DNA from: Anaeramoeba flamelloides
Lineage: Eukaryota; Metamonada; Anaeramoebidae
Direction of reading: 5' to 3'
Length of the DNA: 64,000 nucleotides
Assembly (NCBI GenBank): GCA_027625915.1
Contig: JANTQA010000023.1
Location: 5,766,001-5,830,000, forward strand
Under the pieces are notes generated by a model. The model saw only the letters and a program-made list of their open reading frames with translations, searched no databases and was not told the origin of the DNA. This document shows, piece by piece, positions 23,201 to 33,723 of the stretch; positions within the stretch are counted from its first letter, which is position 1; the number at the start of each line of letters is the position of its first letter. The translations under genes and the position numbers were made by a program.

Positions 23201-23435
23201 TAAAAATAAGAATACAAACAAAAACAAAAATAAAAAAAAAAAGAATTCAAAAAATAATCAAACAAAAACTAAAAAAACAAAAAAAAATAAAAACAAAAAT
23301 TCAAAAATTAATTCATCTGAGAATGAAATTTTAAATGAAAAATTAACAAATAAAGATAATAATACTACCAGTGAATCCGACAATGTTGAAATTAATACAA
23401 ATGATACCTCAAGCAATTCTGATAATTCAGATTAA
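20292..23435 (+). CDS. CH-like and PH-like domain protein with acidic linker (gene A)
   Basis: Intronless, 1047 residues, ATG at 20292, TAA. Residues about 34-140 look like a calponin-homology (CH) fold: WLQDVLQ, a helix ending LDVLNIIFP, an S-N-x-x-x-F-L-x-x-x-x-x-x-G segment and a final helix CLCWIQEYF. Residues 145-480 are Ser/Glu-rich and probably disordered. About 490-590 is a globular stretch (NYLYLIFFLINTLDGW). About 656-726 resembles the second half of a PH-like fold, and 792-892 a whole one, ending in strand HKVIIICK and helix ERRLLAQSILHFINKF. The tail to about 1000 is (KN)n. The second protein at 27317-32145 has the same order of CH-like head and PH-like body, so the two look like paralogues. 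CH and PH domains suggest a link between actin and membrane or phosphoinositide, but no function can be read directly. The fold calls are by eye. Confidence 0.6.
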   Translation: MFILPRGITNKEGKFDPNRHLMFKKKKSQRKSLKTTAAVMWLQDVLQIDEIKIEEAFQTHCLFFLDVLNIIFPCKYNVVVSTVDPSDQRRSNMSQFLETLNKHGCPYSEGFPIEPFFSGMPKGVKQCASCLCWIQEYFEKNGVKKESKDEKRTFTLLTSSVAQKKDFGDTSDTSESKDTSDSNKSEESEDSSEEEKEKEKGKETKPSIDRVNQYLIENDVQEIQPNQEDYKSEIKNIFWFDLEKRNLIIEKRQTEIVDPDSDDEKKNFNKENNTSTNDDFLSSDDDEGNWNELKIKERNQFSSSDNENEDEFNKVLDKEIADENLNLSESESKSENTSDSNSHSESSNGKENEKETKQVIESESESASAIESGSAIESESGSGSGSGSEHEKEIESEDEHSKNSVKVPFVDSSISSEVNFSGTESDDKHINIDSSEESNGTNNSTNSEKEGKKRTNKETLDDSEDEDNKKQKKNNGKEQKKKAVTGKAIKTVDRLVGVPIMDEDCEYLTNELKKLFKIKKKEQKKKNYLYLIFFLINTLDGWKHNNHEKSIAFGNSQLADKYDELFQKVFIETKDIAKIGYYRFHCQAPKKEDPRKKKEKKKTKEKNDLLLYSETESISSSNMGLQKEDMGKREEKDKEREENNQNYQKAEIELNKKTVKIKNKEHKNQEIFHSILSNQLQLFLNPKNLKQLILKADQKKKNGKLIIKFNEQSELIRCLTAIIYFQQNKNKKNAIGDNPTSEIKLDQTDFKKYIFPPPPDVNKSFYKLYSSIQEIDLTKNPKDIIEKYYFSGGVNFFTTLVVQKEYPLESVFLKLTKKNITIGSKKSILYKIPFKDEVEVFKHQTQRIFTLQWNENRTCRASKPHKVIIICKRSYERRLLAQSILHFINKFNRNKKKTKKIKKISKKNKNKNKNKKKNTNENKNKNKNKNKNKNKNKNKNKNTNENKNKNKNTNKNKNKNKNKNKNKNTNKNKNTNKNKNKKKKNSKNNQTKTKKTKKNKNKNSKINSSENEILNEKLTNKDNNTTSESDNVEINTNDTSSNSDNSD

Positions 23436-24004
23436 GTATGCAAAAAAAGAAATGGAAAAAAAATTTTAAAAAGAAAAAGAAAAGAAAAGAAATATTGTTT
23501 CAATATTAATTAACATATTTTTTTTATTTTTTGATTTAAAATTTAAATTTATTTAAGATTACTTAATAATTAATATTTTTTAGTAGATCCAATTTTTAAT
23601 TCTAATATTTTCTTTGAATATTTATTTCGTTACTCTTTTTAAATAATAAAAAAAAATAACCTTTTTTAGCTAGTTTTATTCTTAAAAAAAAAAAAATTAT
23701 TGAATTTAAACGATAAATTTTATAAAAATAAATCAAATAAAAATAAATATTAAATATAAATAAATTAATATTAAATGGTTAAATTTTTTATTGTAGAAAT
23801 AATTACAATTCTTTTTTTAATAAAATTTGGTTTTTATAAGATTTTAATTTTGGTAAAAAATTTATTTTTTAAATTTTTTGATATTTTTAAATTTTAAATT
23901 TGTTTGATTGTTGGAAATTCCTTTCTATAATTGTTATATAGTTTTATAAATGCAGTTTTGAAGAGGTATTATAAGATAAAAAAAAAAAATTTCTAAAAAA
24001 TAAA

Positions 24005-24727
24005 AAAACATTTTAGAATACAAACCCTTTTTCAAAAAAAACTTAACAGAAATTTTCAAGAATTATTCATAGTTGCATCAAATTAATTGTATTATCATTT
24101 AAAAATCTAAGAAACTCTCTAAAAAATAAAAAAAACTCTATTAAATATTTAAATCTCATTAAAATAAAACAATAAAAATTCAAATTCAATATTTTAAAAA
24201 TTGATATGCTCTTTTATTTGAAATGAGAAATCTCGTTTGGGAAATTGAGGGAAAAAAACTTATAAAATCAATAAAAACCTTTGAACTGGGTGAATTGGGG
24301 TAAAGTTCTTTACATTTTATTGATAACTTCATAGATGTCATTTTTTTTGTTCTTTAAAGCCTCACTTTCATTAAAAAGTCTCAATTCATCTGGGTAAATT
24401 GTTGGAATTGTTTTTTTTTCAATGTTTTCTTTTTTCTTTGTTCCATGTATCAATCCGATAATTCTCTTTCTTAATTCCCTATATCTAGTTCATTCAAAAT
24501 AATACTTGAACTGTTTCTATTTTTACACTGGTAGATTATTTACAAATTGGTTTCTTCTTAACTTGAATTATTTTTTTTTTATTTTACCAACTGTTCAATA
24601 TTTATAAATAAAAAAAACTAAAAATGAAAAAATGAATAATTAAAATGAAAAATACCAAAAAGTAATTATCTTATTAACAATCAAATTCAATAACATTGAT
24701 GATTGGAGAGGTGTGTCCTTTTTTTGA
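24005..24727. repeat. Left arm of a large inverted repeat
   Basis: Reverse complement of 26184-26885 over about 700 bp, with many small differences. Shared blocks include CCTTTGAACTGGGTGAATTG, TGTTCCATGTATCAATCCGA, TTATTTACAAATTGGTTTCT and, at the inner end, GAGGTGTGTCCTTTTTTTGA. Read on the minus strand, parts have coding character (GLIHGTKK, then IYPDELRLFNESEALKNK). The arm is probably a duplicated piece of an old gene or transposon, not simple filler. Family unknown. Confidence 0.8.
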
Positions 24728-25659
24728 ATAAGATTTTTTAATTAATTATTTTTGAAATAAAAAATACGAGTGACCAAAATTTTAATAAATTAAAATATTA
24801 AATTTTAAACATCTATCATCCTTATTAGATGTGTTGGGGATGTAAAGAATCTTAAATTGAATAAAAATTTCAAAATAATTATAAAATGGGTCTGTACTCC
24901 CCTCTTTATTATCATAATTTCAAATGATTGTATATTCAATCTTTTAATATTATTTCGGAAAAAATTCAACCTTTTGACAACTATTAACAAAAAGTAACAA
25001 AATAGTTAATAATTAGTGGAATTTTGAATTTTGATCTATAAAATAACGATAATGTTCATATCACTTTAATAATAAATTCAATCAATTATTATTGAGTATA
25101 TATATATATATATATATCAGTACAAAGAATGATTAAATTATAATCGTTGTAATTGTTTTAATTTTAATAAAATGAGTTTTTCATTTTTTTTTTTATCAAA
25201 AATGTGCCAATTTTAGACAAATAAACAAAATGACTGGAAATATAGAGAACATAAAATTTCGATTTCTTGTATTATAAAATATACCATTTTTTATTAACAA
25301 GTAAATACATTTTAAAATAATGAATATATTAATAACTTAAAAAATAATTGTTTTTCTGATTAACCAGAATAATTGCTCAAATATACTATTTAAAATAATT
25401 TAACACTTGTTGAAAATTTTAATTTTAAATCAGACGTAAATGTTATCCCACTCCACCCATAAAGTTTTAAAAATACGTTTTCATCTATTTTTTTTCAAAA
25501 AGAAGGAATAAATTATCAAATTAAATTTTAATGAATCAAAAAATGTTTTTTACAATTTTAATGATTATCTATTATATTAAAATTCAAAATATAATTTTTT
25601 ATTTAATTTTTAACTTTTTATTAATAATAAAAACTGAATTTTTTTTTTAAAATATATTT

Positions 25660-25855
25660 TTAGTTCCACTTTTTAGACACAAACTTTTTCAAAAAAATAC
25701 GGAACAATAAAAAAACTTAAATCAATTAATAAAAATTAAAATTTTCGTAAAATAAACAAAAAAAAAAATTCTTGAAAAAATACGCCTTAATTTGGATTAT
25801 TTTTAAACCTTGATTATTTTTGGGCTTTTTTTCCTTACAAGTGTAACATACTCTA
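25660..25855. mobile_element. Family B inverted-repeat element, degenerate copy
   Basis: The left end TAGTTCCACTTTTTAGACAC followed by AAACTTTTTC matches family B. The right end (about 25830-25855, ACAAGTGTAACATA) is a poor inverse match. The length agrees with the other copies. It sits in the centre of the large inverted repeat. The oldest-looking of the four copies. Confidence 0.45.
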
Positions 25856-26183
25856 ATAATATTTAAACTATTAATCAAATTTAATAATTGTAAAATTCTG
25901 AACATTTACTAAAACTTTAAACAATTATTATTATATAATTAAAAATAATTCAAATAAATTTTGTCCTTTCTGTTTAGAATAAAAACATAAATAACAACCG
26001 AAAATATTGATAACATTTTATAGATTTGCCATTTTGATGACAAAGATAGATTAATATTTGTAAGCAAATGAAAAGAATTGTTTAATGATTTAATTTTGGA
26101 TCAAGACAGTTTAAAATTAACATAATTACATAATAGTTATGGAAAATCTCGGTTTATAATATTATTTCTGAAAATAAACTCTT

Positions 26184-26885
26184 GATCAAAAAAAAGGGCA
26201 CACCTCTTGAATCATCAATACCATCGAATTTGATTGTTAATAAGATAATTACTTCTTGGTGATTTTCATTTTAATTATTCATTTTTTCTTTTTTTTTTTA
26301 TTTATGAATATTGAACAGTTGGATATTGAAAAAGCAAGAGAAGAAGAAACCAATTTGTAAATAATCTACCAGTATAAAAATGGAAACAGTTTATTATGAT
26401 TTTGAATGAGCTAGATATAGGGAATTAAGAAAGACCATTATCGGATTGATACATGGAACAAAGAAAAGAGAAATAAAAAAAAATCAATTCCAACAAAATA
26501 GCCAGATGAATTGAGGCTTTATCTTGAAAATGAGACTTTAAAGAACAAAAGTTTAACGTCTATGGAGTTATCAATAAAATGTCGAGAACTTTACCCCAAT
26601 TCACCCAGTTCAAAGGTTTTTTATTGATTTGATAATTTTTCTTAACAATTTCCCAAACGAGATTTCTCATTTCAAATAAAAGAGCAAATCAATTTTTAAA
26701 ATATTGAATTTTAATTTTTATTGTTTTGTTTTAATGCGTTTTAAAGATTCATTTGAGTTTTTTTTTATTTTAAAGAGTTTCTTAGATTTTAGAATGATAA
26801 TACAATTAATTTGATTCAATTATGAATAATTCTTGAAATTTTTTATGCCCTTTTATTTGAAAAAGAGTTTATTTTAAAATATTGT
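26184..26885. repeat. Right arm of a large inverted repeat
   Basis: Partner of 24005-24727; the spacer between the arms is about 1.46 kb. It begins at TCAAAAAAAAGGGCACACCT and runs outward past TATGAATAATTCTTGAAATT. On the plus strand it retains the same coding-like segments as the left arm (GLIHGTKK; PDELRL), but no intact frame. The arms differ by substitutions and small indels, so the structure is not recent. Confidence 0.8.
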
Positions 26886-27225
26886 TGATTCTCGAAGATA
26901 TTTGGGGCATATTTCTCACTCATGAAAATAATAATAATTCGTTTATGTTTTTTTTTTTTTAAAGAAATAATAGGTATTTTTTTATGTATAAAATTATTAA
27001 TTATTTTTTTATTGATGAGGGAGAGATCAAAGATCCTCATACAAGAATTGATTATTAATACTAAATTAGCAATTTAGATAGTAAAAAAAAAATTTTTTTT
27101 TTTAAATGGCACAAGTTCCAAGTTTTTATTGGTTAAAAAAACCAGAAAGAAAAATTAAAAAGAAAAATTTAAAAACAAAAATGAAATTTGTCAAAAAATA
27201 ATCTAATTTCCATCACATCCCGAAT

Positions 27226-27250
27226 AAGAGCAAGAGCAAGAGCAAGAATA

Positions 27251-27282
<32 letters not shown>
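27226..27282. repeat. GAGCAA and AAT microsatellites at the 3' side of the PH-repeat gene
   Basis: A short AAGAGC tandem (about three and a half units) is followed at 27253-27282 by about ten AAT units, only 35-90 bases past the TAA of the minus-strand gene. Simple repeats of this kind recur at gene ends here (also 62753-62792). Confidence 0.8.
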
Positions 27283-27283
<1 letters not shown>

Positions 27284-27316
27284 GATATCACTATTAAAAT
27301 AGTATGATCTGGTTAT

Positions 27317-30002
27317 TTAATTTTTCTTTGATATAAGATTTTTTGGTTTTCTATTCTTAATAAAATCTGATAATAATTTCAAATAATTTTTTTGTATAGA
27401 TTTGATTTGAGAAACAAAATTTTGGTTACTTTTGGCGTTTATGAATTGTATATAAAATTGGATATTATTTGCTAATTTTACTGAAAAAATATTGGTGTTT
27501 ATTTTATTTTTGAATAAAGAAATACCATTTGTTATTGCAAATTCAAGGTAATTTTTATGGTTGGGCAAATTCAATATTATTAATTTATCATTTAAATGGT
27601 CTATTATTATTTGACCATTCGATAACACTTTATTGTCTTTATCTACATAATTCACTTTAAAGCTTGGATTTTTTTCATCAAAATTTGTACTATTTTGTTG
27701 ACTTTTGCTTTTCTTATGATTCAGATTCTTACCAAAATTTGAAAGTGCATTTAAGAAAGTATCCTGTAATGATGAAATTTCTTCAAACATAGTGAACATT
27801 TTGACAAATTCCTGGGTAAGACACTCATCTGGCAACACCCCTTTAAATTTAATTTTTTTGTTTAAAAAAATATTAAACTTGCATTTTTCGTTTGCATCTA
27901 TAATAATTCGTAAATTATGATAAGCATATTTGAAGAATTCATTTTCAAAAATTAATATAAAATGTTTTTTTAATAATTTAATATACAATGGCAATGATTG
28001 CCTTTTAGATATTGTTTGATTGTTCCCATATTTGAAAGACAACAGGGGATATTCCAAACCTACTGGGAGATAATTTGGTATTTGCAATTGTTTTTTTATT
28101 GAAAAAAATTTCCAAATAAAATATTGGCGGTGCTTAGGATTAAGGAATGTTATATAAAATGAATAATTTTTAAAAGAAATTTCCAAGATACAAGAATTTA
28201 ATGAATTTAGCATTACATTGACATTTTCAATTTTAGAGCGTATTGTAAATGTATCATTATTCATAATGATATATTTGGAAAATAATTTTAATATACCTTG
28301 AGAATTTGAATATTTTTTGTTTAAAAAACTTATATAAAATGTTAATGAGAATAATGTGGATGAATTTGAAGATTGCATTTTTAAATTCTTTGTTTTAGAA
28401 TCTAAAATAATTTTATTTGTTAAAGAATATAATTTAGTTTTATCACTTGGTATTAAGTTATTAATTTTTTTATAAATTTTTCTAAATTGTCTATTTTCCT
28501 TTTCTGAATTAAATAAAAATATTAATTTAGTTTTATTATTTAAAATTATTTTACATTTATTATTCTTATTATTATTTTTTAAATTATTGTATGGATCTTG
28601 GAATATTTGTGATTTTATTATTGAATAATTTTTTAAAAGAATGGGTTTACTATTTTTTTCAATTAAAAGCATTCTAGTATTTGTTAAAATTATTTCAATG
28701 TTGTTCCTTTCGGATTCTTTATATGCATTACTAATTAATTTAATATTATTAAAATAATAACAGGGATTTTCAAAAGACCCACTTAACCATTTATATTTAA
28801 AGGTTTCAAAACCTTTAATGAATTGCTTAACAGAAACACCATTTTGAAATAAACATTTAATTGAAGAGTGCCCCAAACCTAAATTAATTCTAATTAAACC
28901 CGTATCTGTATTTGAAAATGATAAAACTGTATTTGGCAAATATTCACAATGGAGAATTGAAAAATTGGATTTGATAACAAAGCAATCAAACCTTAGAATA
29001 ATTTTTATAGGTATCATTTCCCCGCTTTTTTTTAAAATCATTGATTTATAAACCGATCTTGTGGAATAATTTGAAATTTTCAAAGACATTTTTAATCTAT
29101 TATTAAATCCCGTAATAAATATATTTCTTTGTTTCATGTTGGAAAAGGCAATGTTCACATATTCCTTTTCATCAATATGAAATCTACAAAATACAGAGCT
29201 TTGGTTTAATAATAAGGGTTTTGAATAAGCAGAATAATATCTTGCTATTTTTTCTGAATAAAAATTTAAAAGAAAATGATCATTAAATAATAATATTTCT
29301 CCTGGTCCAATATGTTCTTCTAACGAATTATAGAACTGGATTTCGTAAGTTGCATATTTTTGGTTACTGTTGTTTTGATACTGTTTATTATTATTATTTT
29401 TATTGTTATTATAATAATAATGTTTATTCTTATTAATACCATTATTATCATCATCATCATCATCATCATTATCATCATTTATTGGATATTTGTAAATTGA
29501 TTGAAGTTTAGATTTATATTGGAATTTATCATAAACATTTTTTGGGCTAATTATTTTTATTTGATTTGTAATTACTTTTTTTATTTTTTTCTTATTTTTT
29601 AGAGGTTTATTATTTAAAAATTGCTCTCTGAAAATAAAATAGCTATTTAATATTAAATCTCGAGTTAAAACTGAACTACAATTAAAAACATATTTATTTT
29701 CATTCGAATCAACATAAATAAATTTATTTAATTGCTCTGAATGGGCAAATAATTTCTGTCCCATTGAATATTTTGTTTTCAAAATAATTTCTTTAGTATC
29801 AATCAAATTGATTATCATTTCAGAATCAGTTAATTCAAATTTTATTTTATCTTGAATAAATATTTTTTCAACTTCCTTTTTGTGATTATTTTTATCAATT
29901 GATTCAGAAAAATCAATACCGTTTACCTCTTTTGTTTTTTCAATCGTCTCTATTACTTTTTTATCTATTTTTGTTTTTTGTTTTTCTCCCTCCCCCTCTA
30001 CC

Positions 30003-30033
<31 letters not shown>

Positions 30034-31911
30034 TTTCTTTTTCTTTGAAAAAAAGGATTTCAATTTTGAAAATAATTTGACCATTATTGATTATTTTATT
30101 TAAATTGCTATTTAAAATTTTATTACGATCATTTTTTTTATCAAAATAATTTAATAAAGGCGAATTTGAATAATTTTCAAGACAAAAGGGTTTTTTTGAT
30201 TGCAAATTGATAATAGGGCTATTTCCGTTGTCATCAAAAATTGCAAAATAAGAATTTTGCACTTTATGAATATTTTGAAGTTCAAGTGTTTCAAAATATT
30301 CAAAATCAACAGATTTTTTGGGACTTTCTGGAAATAGCTGGATCTTCATTTGTTGTTTTTTGAAAGTACCAAATGGTTTTAATTTTGATTTATTCTTGGG
30401 ATTGGATTGATCTTTAATGAGAAAAAAGGAGTCTGTTCTTTTGGATTGAAAGCCATGGATGCACTTATTAATTAAATCTCTTTTTTTTCTGTTTCGACAC
30501 ATTATTACAACACCAGTCAAATTGCTCGATTCATCGATCATTATAATTTCAAGTGTTTTTGGGGTTTCTTCATTAATATTGGTTTTAATTATAACTTCAT
30601 CCCAATAGACCGTTAATGGGTTTTCCTCTTTAGAACGAATTCGAATCCTGTCTTTTGTTTTGTTTTTGTTGATGTTTTTTTTTGATCCGATTGGGTGGAT
30701 AATAAACAATTCATTTTGGATTTGTAATAGCCCATTTGCAAAATGCTTATTTTGTTCATCAACTAACTTTACTCTAAAAGTCGCTGTCCCATTGGTTAAA
30801 CATCTTAAAGTTAATGCAATTTGCTCGTTTTTATAATTCAAGATATCTCCAGATAAGGTTGTTTGTTCTGGACTAATTCCAGAATAGTATTGATATAATT
30901 GATAACATTTTGAAAAAATGTGTCTTTGATCAACACTTTTTGCTCGTAATAAAAACTTTCTTTCATTTTGCCTTTCTTGTTTTTCGGTTTCCATTAGCAT
31001 TTTTTTTGCAGTTTTTTCATTTTCATTTTTTTTTTCAATTTCATCAAAACCTTTATTTTCAATAATGACAAGTTGAACCAATGTTGTGTCGTTTCTTGAT
31101 AGCCTAACTTTGGAATTTTTAATATTTTCATAGCGGTAAACATAGGATTGCCCATTTTCTAACATGATTGTAAATTTTAAGACTTCAATGATAATATTCG
31201 CTTTAAGTTGCTCTTTTGGTATGCTCCCCTTCGCCTCTTGGATCATATGCATATTAAATTCTGCTCTACAATTGGCAAACAATTGTTGGATCTCCTGAAT
31301 GTTTTTTGTTGTTGATTTTTTATTTTGTGGAGATGGATCAGAATATTTTTGGTTCGGACCACGTAAAGTGAAAAACGGTGACAATACTAGGGAATCTTTT
31401 CTTCTTTTGTCATTCCTTTTCATTGGCGTTAAAAAAATTGCCCTTCCAGATTCTGTTTTTTTGACAGGGCTTCGTGAAATTAGTCTTGACTTTTGACTTT
31501 GAGTTAATTTGTTTGTAGATTTCCTTTTTAATCTTAAGGGTTTGATCGTGGAGAACGATGGCTGGAATGATAATTCGTCTGCCCTCATCCCAACTCCTTT
31601 CATAAGTGTCATTAATCTCTTCATGGTAAGGCTTTTATTTCCAAGTAATAAATACTGATCAGCTACTTGGAATTTTTGACATCCTTCCAATAAGAGATCA
31701 AGCCTTTCATTTGGATTGAGGCTAATTGATCCAAATTAATTTTGATAGGTTGGTTTTTTATTGATTAGTTTGATGTGATTTGAAATGAGAAAGTGTTTGA
31801 AGTCATTTTTTTATTTGATAATATTCGTAGTGTTTGTGTGTTTTGATTTTGAAAAAGAAAGAAATTATGTTTTTTTAAAAAGTTTGTTTCAAAAAAAAGT
31901 TGAATTGAGGG

Positions 31912-31943
<32 letters not shown>

Positions 31944-32145
31944 TCATAAAAAAAAATCAAAAATTTGACAAACAAAGAAAAAAACAATATTTACTCTTCA
32001 AAGGAATTATTTAATGAAGGTTGTAACTTTTTCAAGACTTTTAAAGAGTAGTCTAAAAATTCATTTTCTGTGATCTTTATTGAAAATCTTTCATTTATTA
32101 CGTCTCGCATCCATGGTATTATTTTCAATCGATCTGATCCGAGTG
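27317..32145 (-). CDS. CH-like head with about nine tandem PH-like repeats (gene B); 5' end open
   Basis: The main exon, 31721-27317, encodes about 1467 residues and ends in TAA. It has no ATG at its head. A TAG acceptor at 31722 joins it in phase to an exon 32145-31995 (donor GTAAAT), giving WMRDVIN, LKVLKKLQPSL, then NPNERLDLLLEGCQKF. That reads as a CH-like domain split by a 273-base intron. The first coding exon, before 32145, is not resolved. Downstream, counting residues from 31690, blocks at about 143-271, 303-418, 540-692, 779-870, 875-970, 975-1080, 1112-1203, 1215-1308 and 1342-1440 share one plan. Each opens with a strand pair such as VKLVDEQNKHFANGLLQI or VNYVDKDNKVLSNGQIII and closes with a strand plus helix such as YITFLNPKHRQYFIWKFF. 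This is the pattern of PH/GRAM-type barrels. (KE)n, poly-Asp and poly-Asn lie in loops. Likely a cytoskeleton-membrane scaffold; function not shown. Confidence 0.65.
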
Positions 32146-33520
32146 CTATTTTGTTTTGTTAAAACAAAGAAGATTTTAATGTTTCAAATACATACTCTGG
32201 AGATCAAAAAGAAAGCAAAAGATTAAAAAAAGCATACACATTTTGAATTAAAATCAAAGGATGGAAAGTTATTTGGAAAAAATGATAAATTGGTTGTTCT
32301 AGTTTGGAAATAAACTGCACTATTTTGTGAATTAACAATGTTAGTAAGGCCTCTTGTACAAATTAAAATAATTTTTTAAGGTGCTATTTTAGGGAAATTT
32401 TTAGTTTCTCTATTTTGCCTTTACAAAAGTTTTTTTTTTAACAAGAAGACAACTATAACAGAGCAGGTCTGAAGAAAATATTTGTAATTTCCCTAAATGT
32501 AATTCACAATTTTTCAATCTTAACCAAAACCAATTTAATAAATTAGGCAATTTTGTTTGTTGGACTAACATGAATCAAAAAAATGCTATAAGAACAAATA
32601 ACTAAATAAACTGAAAAATCAATTATTCACAAATCTAATGATTTCATAGGAACCTGATAACAAAGATAAAAACACCATCCCTTCAAAATATCGATTCTTG
32701 ATATTTGATAATCAACATAAAATTTTCTTTATTTATTCCAAAATTGAAGTGATAAAATTCCCAAGGATCTTCTTTTTGCAATTCTTCAAGCTACCTATCT
32801 TGAAGGCTTTTCAATAAACCCAAAATCTTTAAACCCAAAGAATAAAATGGATTGATTCAAACAACCAAATTAGAGACCCTATTTTTCAATCTGTCTCTTG
32901 ATAAATTGATTGTAATTAAAAAATAAGTCAATTGAGGTATAAATTTTTTTAGGGTTGATAAAGCCCTTAAAATCAAGTAATAGCAAGACTGTGTAACTAT
33001 TTTTAACTGTGGTGTAATATTCTCAGGTTTTCAATAGATACACTTTTTTGTATAAATGTTTGTTCGATATCATTACTATAACCCTATCCCTCTTTGGAGG
33101 TTTTCGTTGGGTGGAGTTATTGGTAAACAGTGCAACTAAAAATTTTTAAAAGTATTTGTATAACAGATTAAAGAATATTCCTGTGGGCTATCTATATACT
33201 CTATATAATTTTTTTTTATCACCCTTTTGTAAAAAGACTTTAACATGAGCTTCTAAATCCCTAAAAGTCTATCGTACTGAAAAGAACCCTTATCAAGTCA
33301 ACAAAACATATGTTTCAAATTCAATTTGATGTTTTTTTCCTTTTTTTTCCAATACAATATCGAATTCAGGGTCAAATAGTACACATAAATTCAAATCATT
33401 TTTGAATATAAAATTATTGAATTTGTGAGAATATTTTTAAATTATTGATGAAATTTGTTCATAAAAATTGGAAAATCTTCAGATTTTATCAAAATTTTGA
33501 ATTATAATTTATTTTTTGAA

Positions 33521-33723
33521 TACAGCAGCTTTCACTTTTAAGACACAAATTTTCCATGAAATTTATGGCACAAAAAACCCTCAAATTAAAGTACATTTTT
33601 TGGAATTGTTTTTTACACAAATTATTTTATTTTGATCTTGAATTGTGTGTATTAATTCGAAATATATTTTTTGTACCTCAAATTTCGTTGATAGTTTGTA
33701 TCTTAAAAGTGGAACTGGCAGTA
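33521..33723. mobile_element. Family B inverted-repeat element, copy 3
   Basis: It opens TACAGCAGCTTTCACTTTTA then AGACACAAATTTTCC, and closes AGTTTGTATCTTAAAAGTGG then AACTGGCAGTA, the inverse. About 203 bp. An open frame of 76 codons overlaps its right half and is a by-product. With both ends counted it may carry a TA target duplication (TACAG...CAGTA). Confidence 0.75.

Larger units (their letters stand above)
23436..27316. other. Region between the two CH/PH genes, holding a large inverted repeat
   Basis: The two CH/PH-type genes converge on this 3.9 kb region. It is dominated by the arms at 24005-24727 and 26184-26885. Between the arms lie an (AT)n run at 25097-25118 and a worn family B copy at about 25660-25855. 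Just past the stop of the right-hand gene, 27226-27282 holds short GAGCAA repeats and an (AAT)n run. No intact gene is seen. Confidence 0.6.

Noticed and set aside
21188-23265. Ser/Leu- and Phe/Tyr-rich minus-strand frames under gene A, including a 219-codon one
   Set aside because: Antisense images of Ser/Glu and Asn/Lys repeats; the plus-strand frame carries the domain matches.
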